Positions 48,085 through 57,634 of a DNA stretch of 64,000 bases are shown piece by piece; positions within the stretch are counted from its first letter, which is position 1, and every line of letters starts with the position of its first letter. The stretch covers positions 1-64,000 of the forward strand of contig CAIJPS010000024.1 of NCBI GenBank assembly GCA_903822595.1, written 5' to 3'. Made by a program: the position numbers and the translations under genes. This DNA comes from an uncultured Chlorobiaceae bacterium (GTDB taxonomy: Bacteria > Bacteroidota > Chlorobiia > Chlorobiales > Chlorobiaceae). Under the pieces are notes generated by a model. That model saw nothing but the letters and a program-made list of their open reading frames with translations. It had not been told where the DNA came from and did not search any database.

Positions 48085-49494
48085 ATGAATGCAGCACCGT
48101 TTTCGGCGGAACATTATGAATCGGCAGCTCTGGCTGCCGTTCATTTTTTGCAGCCTCTTCACCAGCTTCCACCGCTCTGGCTTTTGCTCCCTTTTCTGCT
48201 GCTTCTTTTGATGATCGCTACAGGACCTCTCTTTTATCACCGTATTTGGGAGCTTCATTATGCAAAGCTCTCCATCATGCTTGGAGGAGTTGTGGCTCTT
48301 TATTACGGATATTTCATGGAGCGTGGCATGCACATCCTGTTGAATGCGCTTGAAGAGTACATTTCATTTATTGCGTTGATTGCTGCGCTTTTTGTCACAA
48401 CCGGCGGGATTCTTGTCAGAATTCAGAGAAGGGGAGGCCCGTTGGTCAATTTGCTGCTCCTCTTTTCTGGTGCATTGCTCTCCAATCTCATCGGCACGAC
48501 AGGATCCTCCATGCTTCTTGTCAGGCCCTATATTCGGATCAATAAAGGGAGGATCAAGCCATTTCATCTTGTCTTCTTTATTTTTATTGTCAGCAATATC
48601 GGAGGAGCTCTTACTCCTGTCGGTGATCCACCTCTTTTTTTGGGTTTTTTGAGAGGTGTTCCGTTTTTCTGGGTCATGTCAAAAGTATGGCTGCCCTGGC
48701 TCATTACCATTGTCAGTCTTCTTCTTATTTTTATGGTTTTTGACACAATGGCCGGAAAGGGAGATCTGAGTGAACGGGAAACAAAGGGTGGAGTGAGTGT
48801 TGTGGGGGCGAAACATTTTCTCTACCTCGCTGTTGTCATTGGAGCAGTTTTTCTTGATTCTTCCGTGATTTCCGGTTTTCCCAGCCTTCAGGATCTTTTC
48901 CACTTCCCCTTTGGCGTTCGTGAAGTCCTTATGTTTGCTGTGGCGATTGCTGCCTATAAAACTGCTGACAAGGAGGCTCTTGAAGGTAATGAGTTCAACT
49001 TTTCTCCGATTCGGGAGGTCGCATTCATTTTCATAGGGATATTTTTCACCATGATTCCGGCACTTGAGCTTATCGGCTCCTATGCGGCATCTCATGCGGG
49101 AGAGTTTTCCGTTACAAGGTTTTACTGGATGACCGGAGCTCTTTCGGGAGTGCTCGACAATGCACCGACCTACCTGAACTTTTTGTCGGGGGCACTTGGT
49201 AAGTTCGGGATGGATATCAGCTCGGTTTCCGATGTCAGGGAATTTTCTCGTGGGCTCCCTTCAACGGTTTCGGGCGATGTAACTTCCGATATCTATTTGA
49301 TGGCGATCTCACTGGCGGCAGTATTTTTTGGTGCAATGACCTATATTGGCAACGCCCCGAACTTTATGATCAAAAACATTGCCACCCAGGCAAAGGTTGA
49401 GATGCCGGAATTTTTCCAGTACATCTACAGATACTCTATGCCGGTGCTTCTTCCGGTCTTTGTTTTGTTATGGTGGTGTTTCTTCAAATTTTAA
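48085..49494 (+). CDS. Na+/H+ antiporter of the NhaD / ion-transporter superfamily
   Basis: A 469-residue membrane protein with about 12 helices. The conserved core has LLSNLIGTTGSSMLLVRPYI, IFIVSNIGGALTPVGDPPLFLGFLRGVPF near 175-200, and a C-terminal second half with LDNAPTYLNFL near 355 and the GNAPNFMIKNIA signature near 430. The two inverted halves with N-A-P and D-P-P motifs are typical of NhaD/ArsB-type transporters. Substrate could be Na+/H+ or a carboxylate; the DPPLFLGF motif favours NhaD-like sodium antiport. Probably co-transcribed with apt. Confidence 0.82.
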   Translation: MNAAPFSAEHYESAALAAVHFLQPLHQLPPLWLLLPFLLLLLMIATGPLFYHRIWELHYAKLSIMLGGVVALYYGYFMERGMHILLNALEEYISFIALIAALFVTTGGILVRIQRRGGPLVNLLLLFSGALLSNLIGTTGSSMLLVRPYIRINKGRIKPFHLVFFIFIVSNIGGALTPVGDPPLFLGFLRGVPFFWVMSKVWLPWLITIVSLLLIFMVFDTMAGKGDLSERETKGGVSVVGAKHFLYLAVVIGAVFLDSSVISGFPSLQDLFHFPFGVREVLMFAVAIAAYKTADKEALEGNEFNFSPIREVAFIFIGIFFTMIPALELIGSYAASHAGEFSVTRFYWMTGALSGVLDNAPTYLNFLSGALGKFGMDISSVSDVREFSRGLPSTVSGDVTSDIYLMAISLAAVFFGAMTYIGNAPNFMIKNIATQAKVEMPEFFQYIYRYSMPVLLPVFVLLWWCFFKF

Positions 49495-49542
49495 CAGGCC
49501 ATCCCAAGCGCAGAAAATCCCTCTCAACAGACGCGACAAAAC

Positions 49543-49565
49543 AGCTCCGTTCACACGAAGGAGCT
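49543..49565 (-). terminator. Hairpin between convergent antiporter and HU genes
   Basis: AGCTCC..TTC pairs with GAA..GGAGCT (9 bp with one bulged G) around an ACAC loop. On the minus strand it is followed by a short T-run (GTTTTG), so it may end the HU transcript. It is a modest structure. Confidence 0.4.
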
Positions 49566-49608
49566 TGCTCCAGCAGTTATTCCCGCAAAACGGTAACCAG
49601 AAAGAGAG

Positions 49609-49917
49609 CTATTCGCCATTGTTTTTCAGGCTTTCACTTACCGCGTGCTTGAACTCCTTCGAGATTTTGAAAGTCGGAACATTTTTCGGCTCCACCGTCA
49701 CTTTCTCGCCTGTTCTCGGATTTCGCGCCTGGCGAAAATTTTTATGCCTGATATTGAATGAGCCAAATCCTCTGATCTCAATTCGTTTTCCGGTTTTCAG
49801 TGAATCAATGATGCTTTCGAACAGGCTGTCAACCACGGATTCCGTTTCGTTTTTTGTCAGACCGGTTCTGTGAGCAATAACATTGACAAGGTCAGCTTTT
49901 GTGGTCGTTTTTCCCAT
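49609..49917 (-). CDS. HU/IHF-family DNA-binding protein
   Basis: A 102-residue histone-like protein. MGKTTTKADLVNVIAHRTGL, then the VESLFESIIDSLKTGKRIEIRGFGSFNIRHK core and the RQARNPRTGEKVTVEPKNVPTFK arm region (each read in pieces). The Pro in ARNPRTGE inserts in the DNA minor groove and bends DNA. The protein may be a homodimer (HU) or IHF-like; the sequence looks closer to IHF-alpha style with GFGSF. It is a single gene converging with the antiporter gene. Confidence 0.92.
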   Translation of the reverse strand: MGKTTTKADLVNVIAHRTGLTKNETESVVDSLFESIIDSLKTGKRIEIRGFGSFNIRHKNFRQARNPRTGEKVTVEPKNVPTFKISKEFKHAVSESLKNNGE

Positions 49918-49953
49918 GGTGATATATGGTTTAGGTTATTATGATATACGGAT

Positions 49954-50319
49954 TTATTTAAACCAAAGATGAAGGGCAACAATTCCCATAAAAACAGCAA
50001 ATGCTTTTCGGAGTACATCACTTGAAAGATGTGTCGCTATTTTCGCTCCAAAATAGGCCCCGGCAAAGAGTCCGGCGGCAATGAGAAGGCCAATCCAGAT
50101 GTTCTCCCCGGAAATTTTTCCGGCACGATAATACTCCATTACTCCAAGCAAGCCAACAGGCAGAAGAAGTGCGATAAGCGATGTCGCATTGGCGCTCTGC
50201 TGCGTCATTCCGTATAGCAACGCAAGAGCCGGAACAATAATGATGCCGCCTCCAACACCGAACATGCCTGACAGAAGTCCGGCAGCAAGACCGACAACAA
50301 GCAATCCAATGAGTTGCAT
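49954..50319 (-). CDS. Half-size TauE/SafE-family membrane protein
   Basis: A 121-residue protein with four hydrophobic helices. LAAGLLSGMFGVGGGIIIVPAL near the N-terminus is the diagnostic glycine-rich motif of TauE/SafE (DUF81) sulfite or organosulfonate exporters. The usual family length is about 240-270 residues with two repeats. Only one repeat is encoded here, and it ends cleanly in KAFAVFMGIVALHLWFK. It could form a dimer that mimics the full-length fold. The gene starts 27 bases downstream of ftsH and is likely on the same transcript. Confidence 0.82.
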   Translation of the reverse strand: MQLIGLLVVGLAAGLLSGMFGVGGGIIIVPALALLYGMTQQSANATSLIALLLPVGLLGVMEYYRAGKISGENIWIGLLIAAGLFAGAYFGAKIATHLSSDVLRKAFAVFMGIVALHLWFK

Positions 50320-50346
50320 GGGTATTTTCAGTTCAACTGCCTCCGG

Positions 50347-52332
50347 TTATGCTGTTACAGGGTTGAAAACGGCTTGGTCAATGCCAGTAATCTCTTTTAT
50401 CTCTAAAGCGTTGAGTGACTCCTTTTCGATAAGAATTTTAGCAAGCCTGTGCAGAACAACTCTTTTTTCGATGAGAATATTTTTTGCATTCTCCATACAG
50501 GAAAGAATAATATTTCGAACCTCGACATCAATTTGAAGGGCGGTTTCTTCACTGTATTCACGAATATGGGAGTAATCCTTTCCAAGAAAAACCTCCTTGT
50601 GACTGTCGCCATAATTGATCGGACCAAGTTTTTCACTCATCCCCCATTGTCGCACCATTCTGCGGGCAATATCAGTAGCTTTTTCAATATCGTTGGCCGC
50701 TCCTGTGCTGGTTTCATGAAATACCAGCTCCTCGGCAACCCGGCCTCCCAACGCATAGGTAATCATGGCAAGCAGGTACTCCCTGTTATGGGTATAGCGA
50801 TCTTCAAGTGGAAGATAAGCAGTAAGTCCGAGGCTTCTTCCTCTTGGAATGATGGTCACCTTATGGATAGGGTCAGAGCCCTTGGTATAGGTTGAAACAA
50901 GCACATGGCCAGCTTCATGATAGGCTGTCAGCTTCTTTTGCTCATCGGAAATAAACATGCTTTTTCTCTCCGGGCCCATCAATATTTTGTCGCGTGCCTG
51001 CTCGAAATTATTGGCTGAAATCAGATCCTGCTCATTGCGTGCAGCCAGAAGTGCAGCCTCATTGACAAGATTTGCCAGATCAGCGCCAGAGAAACCAGGA
51101 GAGCTTTTTGCGAGCACGTTGATGTCAACGCTACCGTCAAGCGGAGTATTTCTGGTATGGATTTTTAGAATAGCTTCACGCCCGCGGATATCGGGTTTGT
51201 CGATGGTGATCTGGCGGTCGAAGCGTCCCGGTCGAAGCAGTGCGGTATCGAGCACATCAGGGCGGTTTGTGGCAGCAATAAGGATAACATTTTCGTTCGT
51301 TGTAAAACCATCCATCTCCACAAGAAGCTGGTTCAATGTCTGTTCCCTTTCATCATGACCGCCGCCCAATCCAGCTCCCCGGCTTCGTCCGACCGCATCA
51401 ATTTCATCGATAAAGACAATACAGGGCGAATTTTTCTTGGCCTGTTCAAAAAGATCCCTAACCCTTGCAGCACCGACACCGACAAACATTTCAACGAAAT
51501 CCGCACCTGAAATGGAGAAAAAGGGAACCTTTGCCTCTCCGGCAATGGCTTTGGCAAGCAAGGTTTTTCCCGTACCGGGAGGGCCGAGAAGCAGCACCCC
51601 TTTCGGTATTTTTCCACCGATTTTCTGGAACTTTTCGGGATTTGTGAGGAACTCTACGGTTTCCTGCAACTCTTCAACCGCCTCATCAACACCAGCAACA
51701 TCCTTAAAGGTGGTTTTAACCTCAAACTCGCTCACCATTTTTGCGCGGCTTTTACTGAAGCTGAAAATATTTTTTGCCTGGGTACCATTTTGTCCACCCA
51801 TTCGTCTGAACAGAAAAAAATAAAGGGCTCCGAAAATAATCCATGGGGCGAACAGGACAAAAAAGGTATTCATGTTGCTTGATCCCTCCTCAACCTTGAG
51901 CCGTATTCCCTTGTCTGCCAGGATGTCTGCCTGCTCAAGAGTGAATGACGGAATTCTCACAGCAAAGCGGTCGGTCTGCAGGCTTGTTCTGTCGATCAGT
52001 TGCAGTTGGGTTGGTGTGTTCAGTTTTCCATTCAGGATTGCCGATTTATCCTCAAAAGTTTTTACAGTCACCTCAGCCACGAGAGCTTTCGACAGTATTG
52101 ATTTGTACTCGTTATAGGTGATTTCGGGAGCATTACTGCTTGCAAAAAATCGTTGAAACATAAAAAGCATCATGAGCCCAACCATCAGAAAAAGAAGAAA
52201 GCGGGGGAACTTTCCCTGTGGGCTTTCGCCTTTTCCCTGAAACCATCCAGGGCGATGTTCTCCATCATTCACGGGTTTAAATTTATTTCGGGAAGCATCT
52301 TTTCCTGACTTCTTTACGGGATTTTCAGGCAT
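50347..52332 (-). CDS. ftsH: ATP-dependent zinc metalloprotease FtsH
   Basis: A 661-residue membrane AAA+ protease from ATG 52332; an upstream in-frame start at 52410 would add a hydrophobic extension not expected. TM1 near 50-68 ([15 protein letters not shown]), a periplasmic domain, TM2 near 155-175, Walker A GPPGTGKT, Walker [31 protein letters not shown], and the zinc site HEAGH near 455 are visible. It degrades membrane and short-lived proteins. It is divergent from gltX. Confidence 0.96.
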   Translation of the reverse strand: MPENPVKKSGKDASRNKFKPVNDGEHRPGWFQGKGESPQGKFPRFLLFLMVGLMMLFMFQRFFASSNAPEITYNEYKSILSKALVAEVTVKTFEDKSAILNGKLNTPTQLQLIDRTSLQTDRFAVRIPSFTLEQADILADKGIRLKVEEGSSNMNTFFVLFAPWIIFGALYFFLFRRMGGQNGTQAKNIFSFSKSRAKMVSEFEVKTTFKDVAGVDEAVEELQETVEFLTNPEKFQKIGGKIPKGVLLLGPPGTGKTLLAKAIAGEAKVPFFSISGADFVEMFVGVGAARVRDLFEQAKKNSPCIVFIDEIDAVGRSRGAGLGGGHDEREQTLNQLLVEMDGFTTNENVILIAATNRPDVLDTALLRPGRFDRQITIDKPDIRGREAILKIHTRNTPLDGSVDINVLAKSSPGFSGADLANLVNEAALLAARNEQDLISANNFEQARDKILMGPERKSMFISDEQKKLTAYHEAGHVLVSTYTKGSDPIHKVTIIPRGRSLGLTAYLPLEDRYTHNREYLLAMITYALGGRVAEELVFHETSTGAANDIEKATDIARRMVRQWGMSEKLGPINYGDSHKEVFLGKDYSHIREYSEETALQIDVEVRNIILSCMENAKNILIEKRVVLHRLAKILIEKESLNALEIKEITGIDQAVFNPVTA

Positions 52333-52578
52333 AAAATAGGTGTCGTGATGAGATAAAATGTAACTTACTACATTTAAAGTAATTAAAAGTAAATGTACAA
52401 CCGAAAACAAAAAGTTTTTTTTAAATGTTTCCTGGACTGAAAATTTGCTCCCATTCCCGCCACAGATTCAAGACTTTCGGGTTAATCTTTTATCTTGTGA
52501 CTGAAAACAGAGAGTTTTTCTTAAATTCACAGCTCTTGTGAAAGTTCACTGTCAACAATTAACAGTACGACGCTCATT

Positions 52579-54087
52579 ATGGTTGGTCAAAGGGTTAGAA
52601 CCAGGTTTGCACCTTCTCCAACAGGCTATTTACATGTAGGCGGACTGAGAACCGCTCTCTATAACTACCTGTTTGCAAAAAAAATGCATGGAGACTTCAT
52701 TATCAGAATTGAAGATACCGATCAAAGCAGAAAAGTTGAGGGAGCGCAGAGAGATCTTATCAAGACCCTTGAATGGGCAGGAATTGTCGCTGATGAAAGT
52801 CCTTTACATGGCGGTAATTTCGGACCCTATGTTCAGTCTGAAAGACTTGATATTTATGCGGGCTATTGTCAGCAACTGCTGGATGACCAGCATGCCTACT
52901 ACTGTTTTGCAACGCATGAAGAGCTTGAGGAAAACCGCCAGCTTCAAATAAAACAGGGCCTGCAGCCGAAATACAACAGAAAATGGCTTTCTGAAGAGAT
53001 GGGTGGTTCCATGCCGCCGAGTGCCATAAGAAAAAAACTTGATGAGGGTGCTCCTTATGTCATCCGCATGAAAGTGCCCGATTACGTTTCAGTCTGGTTT
53101 GAGGATATTATCAGAGGTCCCGTTGAATTTGATTCAGCGACCATTGATGATCAGGTATTGATGAAATCCGATGGATTTCCGACCTATCACTTTGCCAGTG
53201 TCATTGATGACCACCTGATGGAATTTACCCATATCATTCGGGGCGAGGAGTGGCTCTCCTCAATGCCCAAACACCTTCTCCTCTACGAATTTTTCGGCTG
53301 GGAGCCTCCCAAGGTTGCCCATCTGCCGCTTCTACTTAACGCTGATCGCTCAAAACTCAGCAAAAGGCAGGGTGATGTTGCCGTCGAAGATTACATTCGC
53401 AAGGGGTACAGCAGTGATGCAATCATCAATTTTGTCGCCATGCTTGGCTGGAACGAAGGAGAGGGGAGTCAGCAGGAGGTCTACAGTATGCAGCAACTGA
53501 TCGACAAATTTTCGCTGGAACGGGTGGGGAAAGCTGGCGCAGTATTCAACGTCGATAAACTCAACTGGCTTGAAAAACAGTATATCAAGAATCGCCCGAC
53601 AGAGCAACTTGTCGAGGTCATCAGGCCGATTCTTCTGGACGAACTTGAGTGTAAAAAGTCGCTGATGCCTCTGGAGATCATTACCAGTGACGCTTATCTC
53701 GCAAACGTCATAGAACTGATGCGCGAGCGCGTTGGTTTTGAGCATGAATTTGTGACCTTCGCCTCTTACTTCTTTTTTGAGCCTGACTCCTACGATGAGG
53801 AGGCTGTCAAGAAACGCTGGATGGCCGACACCAACACTCTGCTTCGTGAGTTTACCGACATTCTCTACTCTCTTGAGGAGTTCACTGCCGGGAATATTGA
53901 GGCAAACCTCAAGGAGTTTGTTGCTCCAAAAGCACTTAAAGCGGCGGTTCTCATTCACCCTTTGAGGATTGTTACTTCCGGTGTGAGTTTCGGCCCAAGC
54001 CTCTATCACATGCTCGAAGTACTCGGAAAAGAGACGGTACTCCGCCGCATTCTGAAAGGGATTGAGAATATTGATGTTCCAGCTTAG
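52579..54087 (+). CDS. gltX: Glutamyl-tRNA synthetase
   Basis: A 502-residue class I synthetase. HIGH-type motif [18 protein letters not shown] near residue 12 and KMSKS-type motif [15 protein letters not shown] near 257; the helical anticodon-binding domain runs from about 330 to the end. It charges tRNA-Glu, also feeding tetrapyrrole synthesis in phototrophs. A single gltX with GatA suggests non-discriminating Glu-tRNA(Gln) formation, but that is inference. The start is ATG 52579; the terminator is at 54103-54144. Confidence 0.96.
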   Translation: MVGQRVRTRFAPSPTGYLHVGGLRTALYNYLFAKKMHGDFIIRIEDTDQSRKVEGAQRDLIKTLEWAGIVADESPLHGGNFGPYVQSERLDIYAGYCQQLLDDQHAYYCFATHEELEENRQLQIKQGLQPKYNRKWLSEEMGGSMPPSAIRKKLDEGAPYVIRMKVPDYVSVWFEDIIRGPVEFDSATIDDQVLMKSDGFPTYHFASVIDDHLMEFTHIIRGEEWLSSMPKHLLLYEFFGWEPPKVAHLPLLLNADRSKLSKRQGDVAVEDYIRKGYSSDAIINFVAMLGWNEGEGSQQEVYSMQQLIDKFSLERVGKAGAVFNVDKLNWLEKQYIKNRPTEQLVEVIRPILLDELECKKSLMPLEIITSDAYLANVIELMRERVGFEHEFVTFASYFFFEPDSYDEEAVKKRWMADTNTLLREFTDILYSLEEFTAGNIEANLKEFVAPKALKAAVLIHPLRIVTSGVSFGPSLYHMLEVLGKETVLRRILKGIENIDVPA

Positions 54088-54102
54088 CAAGGCAACAGAC
54101 GT

Positions 54103-54144
54103 ATGGAGTGCATATTTGTGTGTGCTCCATGTGCTCTTTTTTTT
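54103..54144 (+). terminator. Terminator after gltX
   Basis: ATGGAGTGCA and TGTGCTCCAT pair over 10 bp (two G-T wobbles) with an 8-base loop, followed after six bases by a run of eight T residues. It ends gltX transcription before tRNA-Phe. Confidence 0.75.
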
Positions 54145-54186
54145 CTTTTGAAGTGAAAGAATTATTCCTATATTTTGCCTCTTGAT

Positions 54187-54259
54187 GGACAGATAGCTCA
54201 GTTGGTAGAGCAAAGGACTGAAAATCCTTGTGTCGTGGGTTCGATTCCCTCTCTGTCCA
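54187..54259 (+). tRNA. tRNA-Phe (anticodon GAA)
   Basis: A 73-base cloverleaf. The acceptor stem GGACAGA/TCTGTCC has discriminator A. The D arm GCTC..GAGC, anticodon stem AAGGA/TCCTT with loop CTGAAAA, and T arm GTGGGTTCGATTCCC are present. No CCA is encoded. Confidence 0.96.
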
Positions 54260-54408
54260 CGTCGGTTAACCGGGGCTATCCTCGTGATGTCAAGGTTGCG
54301 AAATATGTTTCCGCTCCTTCTTTCCTGCATTTCACATTACCTGAGTCTTCCATGTCGTGCAAGGCATCTTGTAATGCTTCTCTTCTTTGAATATTACCAG
54401 CCGACCGC

Positions 54409-55539
54409 ATGAATATTACCACGCAGCTCGATCAGGAACTCTGGCACAAGATGCAGGATCCGGGAGCGTACGAGTGGTGGTATTTTGACGCAGAAGACAA
54501 GGAAAGTGGCTTTTCTTTTGTCGTTATCTGGTTTTCCGGTTTTCCTTTTTCCCCTTACTATACCAACCATTATGAGAAGTGGAAAAACCGGATCCTTTTC
54601 GATATCCCTTTTCCTTCAGACTACTCAGGCTTCAGTTTTCAGTTATATGAAAACGGCCGGGAGATAGTCAATTTTATCAAGGAGGGTCGTGGAGAGCTTT
54701 TCGAAAGCAGCAGTTTCGAACTTGGAGTACGGTTTGAAAAAAACCGCTTTACCCATGACCCACTCAGGGATGAGTATACTCTTGATCTTGATTTTTCCTT
54801 TCCGTCCCGTCACAAAGAGGTAAAAGCAACTCTTGTGTTCAAGACATGCCGAAGGATCATCTACGAGAAAAAAGATACAAACAATGATGGTAAAGTTCCT
54901 CTTCACCAATGGCTTTTGAGTGTTCCAAAGGCCGATGTCGAAGGAACAATTACCATTATTGAACAGCCAGGTGGTGCGGTTCGCACAATTCCTGTCAGTG
55001 CGATTGGATATCATGACCACAACCTTGGTGCAGTTCCCATGCAGGAGTATATTTCCCGCTGGTATTGGGGTCGCGCATTTTCCGGGCATTTCGATCTTGT
55101 CTATTATGTTGTGTTTTTTAAAAACAACAACTATCAGCCTCTCGCTTTGCTGGTTCTTCATGACAACATGAGCGAAACAGTCACCGTCCATGATACCTTG
55201 CGGTTTCATGAACACAATTTCAGGAGAGGTCTTTTTTCGCCCCATCACAGCCGCAATCTTGACTTGCACTATGAGGATGTTGGCCTGAAGATTCATCACG
55301 ATACGGTGCTTGACGCAGGGCCATTTTATCTTCGCTTTGCATCAGCTATCACCTTGCAGATAGAGGGCAGGACTTTTGAGGGAATCAGGGGCATATCGGA
55401 ATTTCTCAATCCGCTCCGTCTGCAATCAAGGTTTATGCGCCTTTTTACTTGCAGTCGGGTCTGGCGGGATGGAAAGCACTCGATCATGTACAAGAGCTAT
55501 AATAGTTTTAAGCGCTCTTTGGATTGGAATAATCGATGA
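54409..55539 (+). CDS. crtC: Carotenoid 1,2-hydratase (hydroxyneurosporene synthase type)
   Basis: A 376-residue CrtC-like protein. DPGAYEWWYFDAEDKES near residue 17 is the family signature; other landmarks are HQWLLSVPKADVEG near 165, GYHDHNLGAVPM near 203 and WYWGRAFSGHFDLVYYV near 220. CrtC adds water across the 1,2 double bond of acyclic carotenoid ends; in green sulfur bacteria it hydroxylates the open end of chlorobactene or gamma-carotene derivatives. No other carotenoid gene adjoins it. petCB follow after 170 bases. Confidence 0.9.
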   Translation: MNITTQLDQELWHKMQDPGAYEWWYFDAEDKESGFSFVVIWFSGFPFSPYYTNHYEKWKNRILFDIPFPSDYSGFSFQLYENGREIVNFIKEGRGELFESSSFELGVRFEKNRFTHDPLRDEYTLDLDFSFPSRHKEVKATLVFKTCRRIIYEKKDTNNDGKVPLHQWLLSVPKADVEGTITIIEQPGGAVRTIPVSAIGYHDHNLGAVPMQEYISRWYWGRAFSGHFDLVYYVVFFKNNNYQPLALLVLHDNMSETVTVHDTLRFHEHNFRRGLFSPHHSRNLDLHYEDVGLKIHHDTVLDAGPFYLRFASAITLQIEGRTFEGIRGISEFLNPLRLQSRFMRLFTCSRVWRDGKHSIMYKSYNSFKRSLDWNNR

Positions 55540-55709
55540 AAAAATTATAAATTCCCTCTCCGTTTGGGTAAGCCTGAATTTCTTGCACGAAATTGTTGCT
55601 GATGAAAGAAAAAAACAAAGCACGAAGTGAGAGCGGCTATTGTTTAACCCATGTTAGGCATGTACCTTTTGATTTTATAACAATAGATTTAAAAAGGAGA
55701 TAGGTTGTA

Positions 55710-56255
55710 ATGGCACAACAAGGTAATTTCAAGAGCCCGTCAAGAATGGGTGGACTTGGAGATGGTGCTCCACTCTCTTCGGCCGCAATGGTTTCCGGCG
55801 GCAAGCCCCGGGATCAGGGTTTCAAAGAGGTCGATTTTGAGCGCCGCAGTTTTCTTGGAAAAGTTGTGGGGGGGGTCGGCGCAGCAGTCGCCATATCTAC
55901 CCTCTATCCCGTGATCAAGTTCATTATTCCTCCCGTCAAAAAGTTTTCAAATCTCACCGAGCTGGTTGTTGGGAAAGCTTCTGAAGTGCCTGAAAACACC
56001 GGAAAGATATTCCAGTTCAACAAAGACAAGGTTATCGTCATCAATGATAACGGCAAGCTTACCGCATGCAGCGCAGTCTGTACCCACCTCGGCTGCCTTG
56101 TACACTGGGATAATGCCCTGAACCTTATCTCCTGCCCCTGTCATGGAGCAAAATACAAGCAGACAGGAGAGATTATCTCCGGTCCGCAACCGTTGCCCTT
56201 ATCCGCTTTTAAAGCAAGGGTTGACGGGGAAAATCTCATTATTGCAAAAGCTTAA
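55710..56255 (+). CDS. petC: Rieske iron-sulfur protein of the cytochrome bc complex
   Basis: A 181-residue protein. AAAAGGAGATAGG lies upstream of ATG 55710. A twin-arginine-like ERRSFLGKVVGGVGAAVAIST anchor spans about 48-70. The Rieske 2Fe-2S site is CTHLGC and CPCHGAKY (around 127 and 147), each with Cys and His ligands. It takes electrons from menaquinol in the cytochrome bc complex feeding the reaction centre. petB is 35 bases downstream. The N-terminal ~45 residues before the anchor are unusually long and Gly/Ser-rich. Confidence 0.95.
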   Translation: MAQQGNFKSPSRMGGLGDGAPLSSAAMVSGGKPRDQGFKEVDFERRSFLGKVVGGVGAAVAISTLYPVIKFIIPPVKKFSNLTELVVGKASEVPENTGKIFQFNKDKVIVINDNGKLTACSAVCTHLGCLVHWDNALNLISCPCHGAKYKQTGEIISGPQPLPLSAFKARVDGENLIIAKA

Positions 56256-56290
56256 CCTTTAATTCTTGAAAACCAAGGGAGTCAGGAAAG

Positions 56291-57538
56291 ATGGCTGAAA
56301 ACAATCAGAACGCTATGGCAGGAAAAGCTCCGGCCAAGCCTAAACCCGCCGCTCCAGTTGCCGCCAAGCCGGCTGCTCCGGGCACGGCTAAACCCGCCGC
56401 CAAACCAGAGGCACCTCAAAGCGGTGTCTATAAACCACCGGTAGAACGTGCAGATACAAATCCCTACAAGGATTCCCGCGTCAGTGCTTTAGGGACATGG
56501 TTCCAGGAGCGCTTCTCGGTCATGATACCGGTAATCGATTACCTGAAGAAAAAGGAAGTTCCCCAGCACCGTCATTCCGTCTGGTATTATTTTGGTGGCC
56601 TTACCCTATTCTTCTTCATTGTCCAGGTTTTAACCGGTTTACTCCTTCTGCAGTACTATAAACCTACTGAAGCTGCAGCGTTTGCGTCATTTGTCTTCAT
56701 TCAGCAGGAAGTTCCTTTTGGATGGCTTATCCGTCAGATTCATGCCTGGTCGGCCAACGCGATGATTCTGATGGCCTTCATTCACATGTTCAGTACGTTC
56801 TTCATGAAGGCTTATCGTAAACCCCGTGAACTGATGTGGGTAAGCGGTTTCGTCCTTTTTGTACTCAGCCTTGGATTTGGTTTTACCGGATATCTCCTTC
56901 CCTGGAATGAGCTGGCATTTTTTGCTACCCAGGTTGGCACTGAAGTCCCAAAAGTTGCTCCAGGCGGCGCATTTATCGTCAACATTCTTCGTGGCGGTGA
57001 AGAGGTTTCCGGTGAAACGCTGACAAGAATGTTCTCCATGCATATTGTCCTGCTTCCAGGTATTCTCCTGATTATCCTTGCCGTTCACTTGCTTCTTGTT
57101 CAGGTTCTGGGCACTTCAGCGCCTATCGGTTACAAAGAGTCCGGTCGTATCAAGGGATATGAGAAGTTTTTCCCGACGTTCCTTGCGAAGGATGCTATCG
57201 GCTGGCTGATTGGTTTTGCGGTGATTATCTATTTGTCAATCATATCCCCATGGGAAATAGGGGTTCAGGCCAATCCACTTGCACCAGCCCCTCTTGGCAT
57301 CAAGCCGGAGTGGTATTTCTGGGGCCAGTTCCTGCTGCTGAAAGATTTCAGTTTCCCCGGTGGTGAACTTCTTGCAATTGCCCTGTTTACTACTGCCGCA
57401 CTGCTTTGGGTTCTTGTGCCGTTCATCGATCGTCGAGCTTCAAGAGAAGAGAGAAGCCCTTATTTTACGCTTTTCGGTCTCTTTCTTTTTGTTGCCTTTA
57501 TTGTTTACACCTTCCGTGTTTTTCTGATGTATTACTAA
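56291..57538 (+). CDS. petB: Cytochrome b of the Rieske/cytochrome b complex
   Basis: A 415-residue membrane protein. The first ~60 residues are a Pro/Ala/Lys-rich, probably disordered extension. The haem-binding four-helix core has [21 protein letters not shown] (His pair 14 apart) and [21 protein letters not shown]. The quinol-site motif PEWYFWGQF is near 333, in the C-terminal (subunit IV-like) part. It is the quinol oxidase core with PetC. No cytochrome c1 or f gene follows; a strong terminator is next, as expected for Chlorobi. Confidence 0.95.
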   Translation: MAENNQNAMAGKAPAKPKPAAPVAAKPAAPGTAKPAAKPEAPQSGVYKPPVERADTNPYKDSRVSALGTWFQERFSVMIPVIDYLKKKEVPQHRHSVWYYFGGLTLFFFIVQVLTGLLLLQYYKPTEAAAFASFVFIQQEVPFGWLIRQIHAWSANAMILMAFIHMFSTFFMKAYRKPRELMWVSGFVLFVLSLGFGFTGYLLPWNELAFFATQVGTEVPKVAPGGAFIVNILRGGEEVSGETLTRMFSMHIVLLPGILLIILAVHLLLVQVLGTSAPIGYKESGRIKGYEKFFPTFLAKDAIGWLIGFAVIIYLSIISPWEIGVQANPLAPAPLGIKPEWYFWGQFLLLKDFSFPGGELLAIALFTTAALLWVLVPFIDRRASREERSPYFTLFGLFLFVAFIVYTFRVFLMYY

Positions 57539-57556
57539 GCGAACGATTTTTGAAAC

Positions 57557-57589
57557 AAAAAAAGCCCGGTTTACTCCCGGGCTTTTTTT
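57557..57589. terminator. Bidirectional terminator between petB and the GH13 gene
   Basis: AAAAAAAGCCCGG and CCGGGCTTTTTTT form a 13-bp stem with a 7-base loop. The A-run and T-run make it usable on both strands; petB and the GH13 gene converge here. Confidence 0.92.
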
Positions 57590-57634
57590 GTGTATCGTAT
57601 AATCTACCGAAAATTGAAATTGGCACTTTCTCCA

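Noticed and set aside
47371-48333. A 320-codon reverse ORF across mtaB, apt and the antiporter
   Set aside because: It is antisense to three well-supported genes and has no recognisable domain.
53350-54330. A 326-codon reverse ORF over gltX and tRNA-Phe
   Set aside because: It runs through the terminator and tRNA-Phe and is antisense to a complete gltX.
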